Assembly: GCA_019054805.1 (NCBI GenBank)
Contig: JAHQIY010000002.1
Location: forward strand, 9,610,001 to 9,674,000
Reading direction: 5' to 3'
Origin: Brachionus manjavacas
Taxonomy: Eukaryota > Rotifera > Eurotatoria > Ploima > Brachionidae
DNA length: 64,000 nt
Part shown: one piece after another, positions 11,175-22,991 of the stretch
Layout of the letters: every line of letters starts with the position of its first letter
Position numbering within the stretch: the first letter of the stretch is position 1
Program-made: the position numbers and the translations under genes
Notes under the pieces: model-generated
Seen by the model: the letters and a program-made list of their open reading frames with translations, nothing else
What the model was told of the DNA's origin: nothing
Database searches by the model: none

Positions 11175-11400
11175 ATGCTTCAAAGCACGGACAACGATGT
11201 ACAATTTGATAATTTTGTTATCGACACATAAGAAGCATTTTTAATTCCAACCATCCTTTCATTGTTCATTTTAGGATCTTATTTTTTATAAATGGTCTCA
11301 ACAGGAATAAATATCCTAATATTTATCGGTAATGAAAATTTTTTGAACATTTTAAAATTCAAATTAAATCTTTTTGTTTTAATAAATTGTAATCCTGCAA
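11175..11400 (+). pseudogene. Signal peptide peptidase 5' fragment, unit 1
   Basis: The frame from ATG 11175 reads MLQSTDNDVQFDNF, an in-frame stop, then a hydrophobic segment (LIPTILSLFILGSYF), another stop, and ends before FIGNENF. It matches the N-terminal part of the pseudogene at 58295-59520, where both stops are sense codons (aaa and caa-type). By family knowledge this corresponds to the second membrane segment of signal peptide peptidase, an intramembrane aspartyl protease. No catalytic residue is included. The FIG/gtaatg boundary may be an exon end. Confidence 0.6.
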
Positions 11401-11688
11401 TTAAACAAATTTTTATTTAAAAAAGCAATTATCTCAAATGTTGGTACTTGTATGCCCAATTTCATCAACAACTGTAATTTCAGTAACGATTTTTATAAAT
11501 TTTTTTAAAATTTTATTTTTTACCCAACTAGCCGTTACACGATACAAATAAACTTATAAAAAAAAATTTTTTTTTCTTCTTTTTATTTTTAAAATTTTAC
11601 ACAACAAAATAAATTTAATCAAGTTTTTTCTAAAAAATTTTAATTCCAAACAAAAATTACATTTGAAAAAAAAAAACATTTTTACATA

Positions 11689-11763
11689 ATGAAACATTTT
11701 ATGAAAACTCCTTTTTTGATTTCAAATAATTATCAACAAGACGCTCATGAGTTTATGAAATTG
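11689..11763 (+). pseudogene. Ubiquitin-specific protease exon fragment, unit 1
   Basis: Twenty-five codons end in NNYQQDAHEFMKL and are followed immediately by gtaaat, which looks like a 5' splice site. QQDAHEF is the hallmark glutamine/histidine block in the catalytic domain of ubiquitin-specific proteases (USP family). The Cys box and the later His box are absent. It is therefore a captured single exon, not a working enzyme. It is identical in the three tandem units. Confidence 0.6.
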
Positions 11764-12224
11764 GTAAATTATTGTTTTATTAATTTTCCTAAAAATTAAA
11801 AAGAAAAATTAAAAAAAAAATAATATTAAATAATTCGTTTTTGCTCTTATTAAAAATTTTATAACTTATTTTAAAACAGGTTTTTAAAAGTTAAGAAAAA
11901 AAGTTCGAAAAAATCCACATCAGGCAAGACCTCGGAATTTTTGATTTTTATAAGTTTGACATGACGACTTTTCAGATTTTTTCTTGACTTAAGTGTTTAA
12001 AAATAGAACAACTTAGTGTTTAGTACAAGTAACGATTTTTAAAATTTTTTAAAAAAGTGAAAATCTTGACTTGGACTATAATGACTTGTATTCAAGGTGT
12101 TTTTTCTAAAAATTCAGCTGATGATCTATTTGAAAAAAATCTTTTAAAGTTGGTTAAAAAAATAAAAAAAAAAATTTTTGAATAAATTTTCATAAATTAT
12201 AAATTATCAAAAATACTTGTCCGA

Positions 12225-13040
12225 ATGACAGCAGTCCATCAAGAGATTGATTTAAGCTTCTTACAAGAGGCTAACTGGCCAAAGCTTCCCTCAGCTACAT
12301 CCGAAGTCAGAAAGAATCATCATAGCTGGTTGTCCAAAATCAGTAATAGCGTGAATTGACTTTATCAACGTATTGAGACTTTAGAAAAAGAAAACAATAC
12401 ACAGAAAGTTACTATCAAGACTCTTAGCACACTTGTTGATTCGCTCAATAATCCACGGGATCAACCTTCTCAAACTTCTTCTTCTTCTTCTTTGCTACCT
12501 CCAATCAACTGGTCTAAGATAGTTAATGGGATGGCCCACAGAGATGAGAATGCTGTGGCAATTATGGCAACTATTGCCACAGAAATGAAAAAAGAAGAAA
12601 GAGCCAATAATGTAGTTGCTTCGATTCCGGCTACGATTTTTGATTGCGAGGAAGGTTGTGAAGTTGAATTCATCCAAAAACTTGCTAACAAGCTAGGAGT
12701 TCCTGAAAGTAAGGTAAAGAAGGCCAAAAAAATTAGTCGCGCAAAAGACAAGACAGTAAATAATCGAGTCCTTCTCGTAGTGGAGATGGAATCGCCAAAC
12801 GCAAGAGCCGATATGATTCGCAGCTCGAGGAAGTTTCGTGATGATGAGAGGCACAAGGGCATTTACATAAACGAAGATCTCACGCCCAGTGAAAGAATCA
12901 CTCAAAGAAAATTACGTCAAGAGAGAGACTCTAGAAATGAACTGCTGCCTGAATCCGGAACATTTGGTGGACGGGTAATGAAGTTTAAAACCTGTACAGA
13001 TGGTAAAAACGTTTTTGGGGTATCCGTAATGGAGAGTTAA
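12225..13040 (+). pseudogene. LINE-B ORF1, unit 1
   Basis: From ATG 12225 one frame of 271 codons runs to TAA 13038-13040, broken only by a TGA at 12357. After that stop comes a heptad-like coiled coil (LYQRIETLEKENN), a serine run, and a C-terminal part with DLTPSERITQRKLR. That C-terminal motif is typical of LINE ORF1 nucleic-acid-binding proteins of the CR1/L2 type. This is the only one of three copies in which the A-run at 12587-12592 keeps the frame. ORF2 starts 50 bases further on. Confidence 0.7.
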
Positions 13041-13090
13041 GGATGATCACATCCTTAATAGATCGCCAATAGCAACAAAAAAGTCAGACA

Positions 13091-14484
13091 ATGGAGTTCA
13101 CTGCCTCATTTGAACTCAGCCGTAATTTTGCCATGTCATCTAGCGTTTCTGATCTCGATTTCTCTCAAGGCAAGTCTGATTTCTCTTCACCAATATCAAT
13201 ATCTTCTTCAAGTTTCTCATCAGACACTTCTACATCGATCATAACATCAAACTCGTCTATTGCAAAAATGTCAGGAACCTCTTTACCACACTCGTCAAGA
13301 ATAAAAAACAGTCAGACCAAGCTTGATTTTTATTATACTAACGCAACAAGCCTGAACAATAAAATGCATCTCTTAGAAGCGTGCATATCAAACTCTTTAC
13401 CTTGCATAATTGGCATCTCAGAAACTTGGTTTAAAGAGAGCTCAGTTGCTGAGTTAAACGGGTACCAGATTTTTAGGTAAGATCGTGATCGTAACACTAA
13501 AGGTGGAGGAACTTGCTTATATGCTCGCAAAGATATACAAGCTTCTGAAGTTTCTGATACTGAACTTTTAAGCTCTGAGTGTGAACAAGCCTGGTTGGCT
13601 ATTAGGCTTGAAGAAGATCCCCATTTTTAGTTGGCTGTATCTACAGACCACCACAGCTAATCAACAATGATATCGCCTTCAAAACTGATCAATTCATTTC
13701 GAGATCAATTGAGTCTGCAGCTCGTCTAACTACCAGCAAGACTTTCTCCAGTGCTATCGTGATGGGTGACTTTAACATGCCAGATATTGAATGGAATGAA
13801 AGCGGAAGCCCAGTCCTGATAAATTCGTCATCACCAAGTGGAATGGTCAGTGATGCAATCAGCGGTTCTGGGTTGGTGCATCTGGTAAACAAAAATACTT
13901 TTATCCAAAATGGTGAGCCAATTAGTCTTCTAGACCTAGCTCTAGTTAGTAATCCAAACCAATTATCTAAAATTAAAATCGGGCCTCCATTAGATCCTAG
14001 GTCATCAAGGTGTCACTACAGTCTTCAATTTAAGATAAATGTAAAATATGAGAGACCAAATTACTATGACAGTAGAGTCTATAATTGGCTTGTAAATGGC
14101 TTGCAAACAGGTAAAGCTGGGAGTCAAAAAACGAGTAATTGATTTTGAATACAAACTGGCTGCTGAATCAAAACAAAATCCGAAAGAATTATACTCTTAT
14201 ATTAATAGCAGATTTAGAAAAAGTGAGAGCATTGCAGCAATTATGAACTCAGAAGGAACGTTTATTACCGAAAAGGAAACAATTTGCAATACTCTAAATG
14301 AATATTTCCACTCAATTTTTGATAAACCGACATCACCTGAAATAATTGAAAACGCAAGACAAATCTTTTTGACCAGATCACAACCCGATCCAGAATTCAA
14401 AATTGAGGACATCGTTTCTTCAGAGAAGGTACTAAAAAAGCTTAAAAACCTTCGTAGTGATAAGACAGTTGGTATTAGTATTGC
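13091..14484 (+). pseudogene. LINE-B ORF2, endonuclease part only, unit 1
   Basis: This is an apurinic-type endonuclease after a serine-rich leader: DFYYTNATSLNNK, catalytic Glu in GISETWF, CIYRPPQ, then MGDFNMPDI with the Asp-Asn pair. The closing Ser-Asp-His motif reads SSRCHYSLQF, so the Asp appears replaced by Cys. A linker follows to LKNLRSDKTVG, where the reverse transcriptase should begin. The element is cut there by hAT-A. A TAA after YQIFR is shared by all copies, and unit 1 also has a 4-C run at 13619-13622 where units 2 and 3 have five, giving a frameshift. A further shift lies near 14110. Confidence 0.8.
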
Positions 14485-16086
14485 AGCGATTTCGATTAAT
14501 CGCAATTAATCGCGCGCGATTTTTCAAATCGAAATCGATCGATCATGATGTTCAAAAATCGCGATCAATTAATATCAATTCTAAATTTTCTTATCATGAA
14601 TTTTGGCGTTTCTTTTTTCTATTATTAAAATTTCACATAAAATTCGTTCAATTAGTTTTTCAATTTTGTTTTTGTTTATTAAATTATTCTTTAAAAATAA
14701 ATATGAGTTCACCTTTTTCTTTTCTTGTTTGGAGACATTTTTAATTGAATCCTGACAATCCTACAATCGGTATCTGTCAAATATGCCTAAAAACTAAAAC
14801 AGAGAAAGATTCATCAATTTTGAGAAAAAACAATACTACAAATTTATGGAACCATTTAGAAGCTGATCACTATCAAGAGTTTATGTCAATTAAATCTTCT
14901 CAAGATAAATCAAAACAAGCTACTTTAAATGTTTCAAGTCAGAATAAATTAACATTTGATGTTGGCTTACAATCAAAATATTCAATCGATAGGTATATAG
15001 CTGAAATGATAGTATCAGGATGTCATCCGTATAGAATAGTTGAAGAAGAAGGATTTAAAAACTTAATTAGCTATCTATGCCCAAATTATCAGCATCCTGG
15101 AAGAGAGTTTTTTAAAACACTAATTAATAAAATGTATGATGAAATGTTGAAAATATTAAAAAAGAACTAATACAAGCTGAATTCGTTACATTAACTTCTG
15201 ATTTATGGACCGGAATCAATCAAGAATCATACTCTACAATTACAGCATATTATATACATAATCAAGAGTTGAAAAGTTATGTTTAGATACAAAACCGTTT
15301 AGGTTTATTAGACATACAGCGGAAAATATTTCTATTGTCTTTAAAGCAGCAATCTTTAAATGGGATTTAGAAAAAAAAATTGCTGCGATTGTGACGGACA
15401 ATGCGGCGAATATTGTCAATACAATAAATTATACTGATTATCTCTCAATACGATGTTCAGCTCATACAATTCAAATAGCAATTAACGATGCTTTTAAGAA
15501 TAATAATCCAATAGTTGATATTTTATCTAAGTGTAAGACAGTTGTTTCACATTTTAAACATTCAAGTCCAGCGGCCGCTAAGCTTCTGGTTATTCAAAAA
15601 CAACTTCAGCTAAAAGAAAACAAGCTTATTCAAGAGGTCAGTACAAGATGGAACTCAAAATATTATATGATCGAGCGTTTATTTGAACAGAAGTCGAGTT
15701 TAAATCTGTACATCAGCGAAAATCCAGAAACTGATTTACCTCAATTAACGAATGAAGAATGGCGTATAATTGATGGCTTGATTAACATTTTAGAGCCAAT
15801 GGAAGCTTCAACAAGAATTCTAAGCGGTGACAAATATTCAACTATTTCCCTCGTTATACCACTTATAACAGGTCTTATTGTGAGTTTAAAGTCTCGAAAA
15901 AGCTCTGTAATAGCTTTTAATAAATTTTGAGGTCATTTAGTCGATTCAATAAAGCGACGTTTCGCAGAAGTAGAAAAAAATTGTTTGATTTCTACTGCAA
16001 CACTTTTAGATCCGAGAGTAAAAAATACGTGTTTTATTGAAGATGAAAAAAAAAGAAAAGCAGTAAAAAGGCTACAAGATTTGTTA
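14485..16086 (+). pseudogene. hAT-A transposase with BED finger, unit 1
   Basis: The element opens with subterminal repeats built on attaatcg and cgcgcgat (14485-14575). The transposase starts near ATG 14703. A BED zinc finger follows (FLVWRHF, CQICLK, NLWNHLEADH) with an in-frame TAA after WRHF. Next are HPYRIVEEEGF, TLTSDLWTG (first catalytic Asp, about 15199), VTDNAANI and CSAHTIQIA (second Asp, 15391-15490), RWNSKYY and TLLDPRVKN. The family's C-terminal dimerisation domain is missing. Breaks are shared stops near 15168, 15285 and 15928 plus A-run shifts. Truncated against satellite at about 16086. Confidence 0.8.
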
Positions 16087-16286
16087 ACTATTTGACTACT
16101 TAAGTGAAAAAGAGTCAATTTTTTCCCTTATTTTCTAATGGAAGCGTGATTTACGATGCGGTAATTTTTTTATATCTTTACTTAGGGATTACTTTAGTGA
16201 ACAAGGGTCTATTTTTTACCTCATTTTCTAATGAACAACATGATGGAGGAGACCTCTATTAACTATTTTCTTTCCTAAGAAAATAG
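16083..16286 (+). repeat. Satellite fragment closing unit 1
   Basis: About 200 bp of the same satellite as the main array (gactacttaagtgaaaaaga to cctaagaaa), in plus orientation. It is joined to hAT-A through a deletion with ttgtt microhomology. Confidence 0.85.
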
Positions 16287-16717
16287 TTTTTGGAATCGGA
16301 GTGAGCGTGGAAACAATGAAATTCTCCGGTTAATTACCAAAACACAACGAAGAATTAATTACTTATATTTCGTTACAGAGATTTTTTTGAAAATTTATGT
16401 TTGGAATTCGGTAACAATGACAAATGAAACACCTGAAAAAAGAAAATATATTAATCCTTAAAATTCATAGATTCCGAAACTTCAAATATTCGAAAATTTT
16501 TTTACTTAAAGTGATTTATTCTAAAAATTGGAATCCTTAAATTTAAAATCAAAAACATTTTTAGGATTAATATAAAATTATTTTAAATTTAAGTTTTCAA
16601 TTTTTATACTAAATTATAGAAAAATTAAAATCTTTTTTAACTGTTCCCAGTGAATTATTTCGGAAAAAAAATGATTTCTAATTTTTCAGAATAGGGTTGT
16701 AGAAAATTTTTAAAAAT

Positions 16718-16943
16718 ATGCTTCAAAGCACGGACAACGATGTACAATTTGATAATTTTGTTATCGACACATAAGAAGCATTTTTAATTCCAACCATCCT
16801 TTCATTGTTCATTTTAGGATCTTATTTTTTATAAATGGTCTCAACAGGAATAAATATCCTAATATTTATCGGTAATGAAAATTTTTTGAACATTTTAAAA
16901 TTCAAATTAAATCTTTTTGTTTTAATAAATTGTAATCCTGCAA
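16718..16943 (+). pseudogene. Signal peptide peptidase 5' fragment, unit 2
   Basis: Same fragment as in unit 1, with the same two in-frame stops. Confidence 0.6.
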
Positions 16944-17233
16944 TTAAACAAATTTTTATTTAAAAAAGCAATTATCTCAAATGTTGGTACTTGTATGCCC
17001 AATTTCATCAACAACTGTAATTTCAGTAACGATTTTTATAAATTTTTTTAAAATTTTATTTTTTACCCAACTAGCCGTTACACGATACAAATAAACTTAT
17101 AAAAAAAAATTTTTTTTTCTTCTTTTTATTTTTTAAAATTTTACACAACAAAATAAATTTAATCAAGTTTTTTTCTAAAAAATTTTAATTCCAAACAAAA
17201 ATTTCATTTGAAAAAAAAAAACATTTTTACATA

Positions 17234-17308
17234 ATGAAACATTTTATGAAAACTCCTTTTTTGATTTCAAATAATTATCAACAAGACGCTCATGAGTTTA
17301 TGAAATTG
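17234..17308 (+). pseudogene. Ubiquitin-specific protease exon fragment, unit 2
   Basis: Same 25-codon exon as in unit 1, ending QQDAHEFMKL before gtaaat. Confidence 0.6.
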
Positions 17309-17762
17309 GTAAATTATTGTTTTATTAATTTTCCTAAAAATTAAAAAGAAAAATTAAAAAAAAATAATATTAAATAATTCGTTTTTGCTCTTATTAAAAA
17401 TTTTATAACTTATTTTAAAACAGGTTTTTAAAAGTTAAGAAAAAAGTTCGAAAAAATCCACATCAGGCAAGACCTCGGAATTTTTGATTTTTATAAGTTT
17501 GACATGACGACTTTTCAGATTTTTTCTTGACTTAAGTGTTTAAAAATAGAACAACTTAGTGTTTAGTACAAGTAACGATTTTTAAAATTTTTTAAAAAAG
17601 TGAAAATCTTGACTTGGACTATAATGACTTGTATTCAAGGTGTTTTTTCTAAAAATTCAGCTGATGATCTATTTGAAAAATCTTTTAAAGTTGGTTAAAA
17701 AAATAAAAAAAATTTTTGAATAAATTTTCATAAATTATAAATTATCAAAAATACTTGTCCGA

Positions 17763-18580
17763 ATGACAGCAGTCCATCAAGAGATTGATTTAAGCTTCTT
17801 ACAAGAGGCTAACTGGCCAAAGCTTCCCTCAGCTACATCCGAAGTCAGAAAGAATCATCATAGCTGGTTGTCCAAAATCAGTAATAGCGTGAATTGACTT
17901 TATCAACGTATTGAGACTTTAGAAAAAGAAAACAATACACAGAAAGTTACTATCAAGACTCTTAGCACACTTGTTGATTCGCTCAATAATCCACGGGATC
18001 AACCTTCTCAAACTTCTTCTTCTTCTTCTTTGCTACCTCCAATCAACTGGTCTAAGATAGTTAATGGGATGGCCCACAGAGATGAGAATGCTGTGGAAAT
18101 TATGGCAACTATTGCCACAGAAATGAAAAAAAAGAAGAAAGAGCCAATAATGTAGTTGCTTCGATTCCGGCTACGATTTTTGATTGCGAGGAAGGTTGTG
18201 AAGTTGAATTCATCCAAAAACTTGCTAACAAGCTAGGAGTTCCTGAAAGTAAGGTAAAGAAGGCCAAAAAAATTAGTCGCGCAAAAGACAAGACAGTAAA
18301 TAATCGAGTCCTTCTCGTAGTGGAGATGGAATCGCCAAACGCAAGAGCCGATATGATTCGCAGCTCGAGGAAGTTTCGTGATGATGAGAGGCACAAGGGC
18401 ATTTACATAAACGAAGATCTCACGCCCAGTGAAAGAATCACTCAAAGAAAATTACGTCAAGAGAGAGACTCTAGAAATGAACTGCTGCCTGAATCCGGAA
18501 CATTTGGTGGACGGGTAATGAAGTTTAAAACCTGTACAGATGGTAAAAACGTTTTTGGGGTATCAGTAATGGAGAGTTAA
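17763..18580 (+). pseudogene. LINE-B ORF1, unit 2
   Basis: As unit 1, with the same TGA. Here the A-run after gaaatg has eight A, which shifts the frame, so the C-terminal nucleic-acid-binding part (from about 18320) is out of phase with the coiled coil. Confidence 0.7.
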
Positions 18581-18630
18581 GGATGATCACATCCTTAATA
18601 GATCGCCAATAGCAACAAAAAAGTCAGACA

Positions 18631-20024
18631 ATGGAGTTCACTGCCTCATTTGAACTCAGCCGTAATTTTGCCATGTCATCTAGCGTTTCTGATCTCGATT
18701 TCTCTCAAGGCAAGTCTGATTTCTCTTCACCAATATCAATATCTTCTTCAAGTTTCTCATCAGACACTTCTACATCGATCATAACATCAAACTCGTCTAT
18801 TGCAAAAATGTCAGGAACCTCTTTACCACACTCGTCAAGAATAAAAACAGTCAGACCAAGCTTGATTTTTATTATACTAACGCAACAAGCCTGAACAATA
18901 AAATGCATCTCTTAGAAGCGTGCATATCAAACTCTTTACCTTGCATAATTGGCATCTCAGAAACTTGGTTTAACGAGAGCTCAGTTGCTGAGTTAAACGG
19001 GTACCAGATTTTTAGGTAAGATCGTGATCGTAACACTAAAGGTGGAGGAACTTGCTTATATGCTCGCAAAGATATACAAGCTTCTGAAGTTTCTGATACT
19101 GAACTTTTAAGCTCTGAGTGTGAACAAGCCTGGTTGGCTATTAGGCTTGAAGAAGATCCCCCATTTTTAGTTGGCTGTATCTACAGACCACCACAGCTAA
19201 TCAACAAGGATATCGCCTTCAAAACTGATCAATTCATTTCGAGATCAATTGAGTCTGCAGCTCGTCTAACTACCAGCAAGACTTTCTCCAGTGCTATCGT
19301 GATGGGTGACTTTAACATGCCAGATATTGAATGGAATGAAAGCGGAAGCCCAGTCCTGATAAATTCGTCATCACCAAGTGGAATGGTCAGTGATGCAATC
19401 AGCGGTTCTGGGTTGGTGCATCTGGTAAACAAAAATACTTTTATCCAAAATGGTGAGCCAATTAGTCTTCTAGACCTAGCTCTAGTTAGTAATCCAAACC
19501 AATTATCTAAAATTAAAATCGGGCCTCCATTAGATCCTAGGTCATCAAGGTGTCACTACAGTCTTCAATTTAAGATAAATGTAAAATATGAGAGACCAAA
19601 TTACTATGACAGTAGAGTCTATAATTGGCTTGTAAATGGCTTGCAAACAGGTAAAGCTGGGAGTCAAAAAACGAGTAATTGATTTTGAATACAAACTGGC
19701 TGCTGAATCAAAACAAAATCCGAAAGAATTATACTCTTATATTAATAGCAGATTTAGAAAAAGTGAGAGCATTGCAGCAATTATGAACTCAGAAGGAACG
19801 TTTATTACCGAAAAGGAAACAATTTGCAATACTCTAAATGAATATTTCCACTCAATTTTTGATAAACCGACATCACCTGAAATAATTGAAAACGCAAGAC
19901 AAATCTTTTTGACCAGATCACAACCCGATCCAGAATTCAAAATTGAGGACATCGTTTCTTCAGAGAAGGTACTAAAAAAGCTTAAAAACCTTCGTAGTGA
20001 TAAGACAGTTGGTATTAGTATTGC
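18631..20024 (+). pseudogene. LINE-B ORF2, endonuclease part only, unit 2
   Basis: As unit 1, with the same TAA after YQIFR and the same Cys in SSRCHYSLQF. It has the 5-C run that keeps the CIYRPPQ to MGDFNMPDI block in one frame (19134-19682). One A fewer in the ataaaaaca run (about 18841) shifts the N-terminal part relative to units 1 and 3. Confidence 0.8.
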
Positions 20025-21822
20025 AGCGATTTCGATTAATCGCAATTAATCGCGCGCGATTTTTCAAATCGAAATCGATCGATCATGATGTTCAAAAAAT
20101 CGCGATCAATTAATATCAATTCTAAATTTTCTTATCATGAATTTTGGCGTTTCTTTTTCTATTATTAAAATTTCACATAAAATTCGTTCAATTAGTTTTT
20201 CAATTTTGTTTTTGTTTATTAAATTATTCTTTAAAAATAAATATGAGTTCACCTTTTTCTTTTTCTTGTTTGGAGACATTTTTAATTGAATCCTGACAAT
20301 CCTACAATCGGTATCTGTCAAATATGCCTAAAAACTAAAACAGAGAAAGATTCATCAATTTTGAGAAAAACAATACTACAAATTTATGGAACCATTTAGA
20401 AGCTGATCACTATCAAGAGTTTATGTCAATTAAATCTTCTCAAGATAAATCAAAACAAGCTACTTTAAATGTTTCAAGTCAGAATAAATTAACATTTGAT
20501 GTTGGCTTACAATCAAAATATTCAATCGATAGGTATATAGCTGAAATGATAGTATCAGGATGTCATCCGTATAGAATAGTTGAAGAAGAAGGATTTAAAA
20601 ACTTAATTAGCTATCTATGCCCAAATTATCAGCATCCTGGAAGAGAGTTTTTTTTAAAACACTAATTAATAAAATGTATGATGAAATGTTGAAAATATTA
20701 AAAAAGAACTAATACAAGCTGAATTCGTTACATTAACTTCTGATTTATGGACCGGAATCAATCAAGAATCATACTCTACAATTACAGCATATTATATACA
20801 TAATCAAGAGTTGAAAAGTTATGTTTAGATACAAAACCGTTTAGGTTTATTAGACATACAGCGGAAAATATTTCTATTGTCTTTAAAGCAGCAATCTTTA
20901 AATGGGATTTAGAAAAAAATTGCTGCGATTGTGACGGACAATGCGGCGAATATTGTCAATACAATAAATTATACTGATTATCTCTCAATACGATGTTCAG
21001 CTCATACAATTCAAATAGCAATTAACGATGCTTTTAAGAATAATAATCCAATAGTTGATATTTTATCTAAGTGTAAGACAGTTGTTTCACATTTTAAACA
21101 TTCAAGTCCAGCGGCCGCTAAGCTTCTGGTTATTCAAAAACAACTTCAGCTAAAAGAAAACAAGCTTATTCAAGAGGTCAGTACAAGATGGAACTCAAAA
21201 TATTATATGATCGAGCGTTTATTTGAACAGAAGTCGAGTTTAAATCTGTACATCAGCGAAAATCCAGAAACTGATTTACCTCAATTAACGAATGAAGAAT
21301 GGCGTATAATTGATGGCTTGATTAACATTTTAGAGCCAATGGAAGCTTCAACAAGAATTCTAAGCGGTGACAAATATTCAACTATTTCCCTCGTTATACC
21401 ACTTATAACAGGTCTTATTGTGAGTTTAAAGTCTCGAAAAAGCTCTGTAATAGCTTTTAATAAATTTTGAGGTCATTTAGTCGATTCAATAAAGCGACGT
21501 TTCGCAGAAGTAGAAAAAAATTGTTTGATTTCTACTGCAACACTTTTAGATCCGAGAGTAAAAAATACGTGTTTTATTGAAGATGAAAAAAAAAGAAAAG
21601 CAGTAAAAAGGCTACAAGATTTGTTAAAGGCTAATTTTCAATCAAGCAAAAAGGGTGCAACCAATAAAATTGAACGACTTTAGTCAGATGAACACCCATC
21701 GGCAAAAAGACCCTGTTTTGATTTAAGAGAATTTTTCATAGAACAGCAATGCATAGAAGATCAAAGTGAAAATAATGAGTTCATTTTTGAATTAGAGAAT
21801 TAGTATAAGTAGATTTTATGAA
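20025..21822 (+). pseudogene. hAT-A transposase with BED finger, unit 2
   Basis: This is a longer copy than unit 1. After TLLDPRVKN it continues through a lysine-rich stretch (LLKANFQSSKKG) to DEHPSAKRPCFDLREF and FELEN before a stop and the satellite. The dimerisation domain is still absent, so truncation by satellite happened before the unit was duplicated. The BED finger is split by a one-base deletion near 20368. Confidence 0.8.
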
Positions 21823-22991
21823 CTAATTGATTTACGAGGAGGTAATTAACTTATTTCCTTACTTATTGACAACTTGAGTGACAAAGCGTCCATTTTTTAC
21901 CCAATTTTCAAATGGACAACATGAATGACGAGACCTCCATTTACTTTTTTCTTGCCTTTTGAACTATTTGATTAACAAGGCGGGAATTTACTTATTTCCT
22001 TACTTATTGACAACTGGAGTGACAAATCGTCCATTTTTACCACATTTTTCAATGGACAACTTGATTTACGAGGCGGTTGTTTACTTTTTTCTTTCCTTAG
22101 GAACTAATTGATTAACGAGGCGGGAATTTACTTTCTACTCTACTAAGGGACAACTTGAGTGACAAAGAGTAAATCTTTTACCTAATTTTTAAATGTACAA
22201 CATGATTGACGAAATCTCAATTTACTTTTTTCTTTCCTTATGAACTAATTGATAAAAGAGGCGGGAATTTACTTTTTACTCTACTTATTGACAACTTGAG
22301 TGACAAAGAGAAATTTTTTACCCTATTTTCAAATGGACAATTTGATTTACGAGGCGTCAATTTACTTATTTGTTTACTATTTGACTACTTAAGTGAAAAA
22401 GAGTCAATTTTTTCCCTTATTTTCTAATGGAAGCGTGATTTACGATGCGGTAATTTTTTTATATCTTTACTTAGGGATTACTTTAGTGAACAAGGGTCTA
22501 TTTTTTACCTCATTTTCTAATGAACAACATGATGGAGGAGACCTCTATTAACTATTTTCTTTCCTAAGAAACTACTTATTTAACGAGGCGGGAATTTACT
22601 TTTTTCTTTACTTTGGGACAACTTGAGTGACAAAGCGTCAATTTTTTACCTTAATTTCTATTGGAAAGCTTAATTTACGAGGCGGTAATTTACTAATTAC
22701 TTTTCTTATGGACAATTTGATTGACGAGGCGTCCATTTTTTACCTAATTTTCTTATGGACAATTTGATTTACGAGGCGTCAATTTACTTATTTGTTTACT
22801 ATTTGACTACTTAAGTGAAAAAGAGTCAATTTTTTCCCTTATTTTCTAATGGAAGCGTGATTGCGGTAATTTTTTTATATCTTTACTTAGGGATTACTTT
22901 AGTGAACAAGGGTCTATTTTTTACCTCATTTTCTAATGAACAACATGATGGAGGAGACCTCTATTAACTATTTTCTTTCCTAAGAAAATAG
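21823..22991 (+). repeat. Satellite block between units 2 and 3
   Basis: 1.17 kb of the 46-48 bp-based satellite in plus orientation, with the recurring phrases acttgagtgacaaag, gattaacgaggcgggaattt and atggacaacatgattgacga. Its first 950 bp match the start of the main array (28527 onward). Confidence 0.92.

Larger units (their letters stand above)
10743..16286 (+). repeat. Tandem composite unit 1
   Basis: This is the first of three tandem copies, beginning at tttttggaatcggagtgagc. The repeat-to-repeat distance is about 5.55 kb to unit 2 and 6.7 kb from unit 2 to unit 3. Contents in order: signal peptide peptidase 5' fragment, USP exon, LINE-B ORF1 and endonuclease, hAT-A, satellite. Unit 1 is shorter because the hAT-A end and most of the satellite are deleted; hAT-A sequence joins satellite at ttgttaa/ctatttgac (about 16083-16090). 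Confidence 0.92.
16287..22991 (+). repeat. Tandem composite unit 2
   Basis: This unit is nearly identical to units 1 and 3; most differences are in homopolymer length. The junction with unit 1 and the junction with unit 3 are the same (cctaagaaaatag joined to tttttggaatcgg), so the tandem array arose from one breakpoint followed by copying. It retains the full hAT-A tail and 1.17 kb of satellite. Confidence 0.93.

Noticed and set aside
12357-12359. TGA inside LINE-B ORF1 as evidence for a recoded genetic code
   Set aside because: TGA, TAA and TAG all interrupt or end other frames in the window, and the LINE copies share other stops; simple decay before amplification explains it.
12470-12905. 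Minus-strand open frames over LINE-B ORF1 (also at 18109 and 24739)
   Set aside because: They are mirror shadows of the LINE ORF1 coding sequence and recur only because the unit is triplicated.
22206-22427. Open frame of 73 codons in satellite
   Set aside because: It follows the repeat period and is not conserved between neighbouring satellite units.
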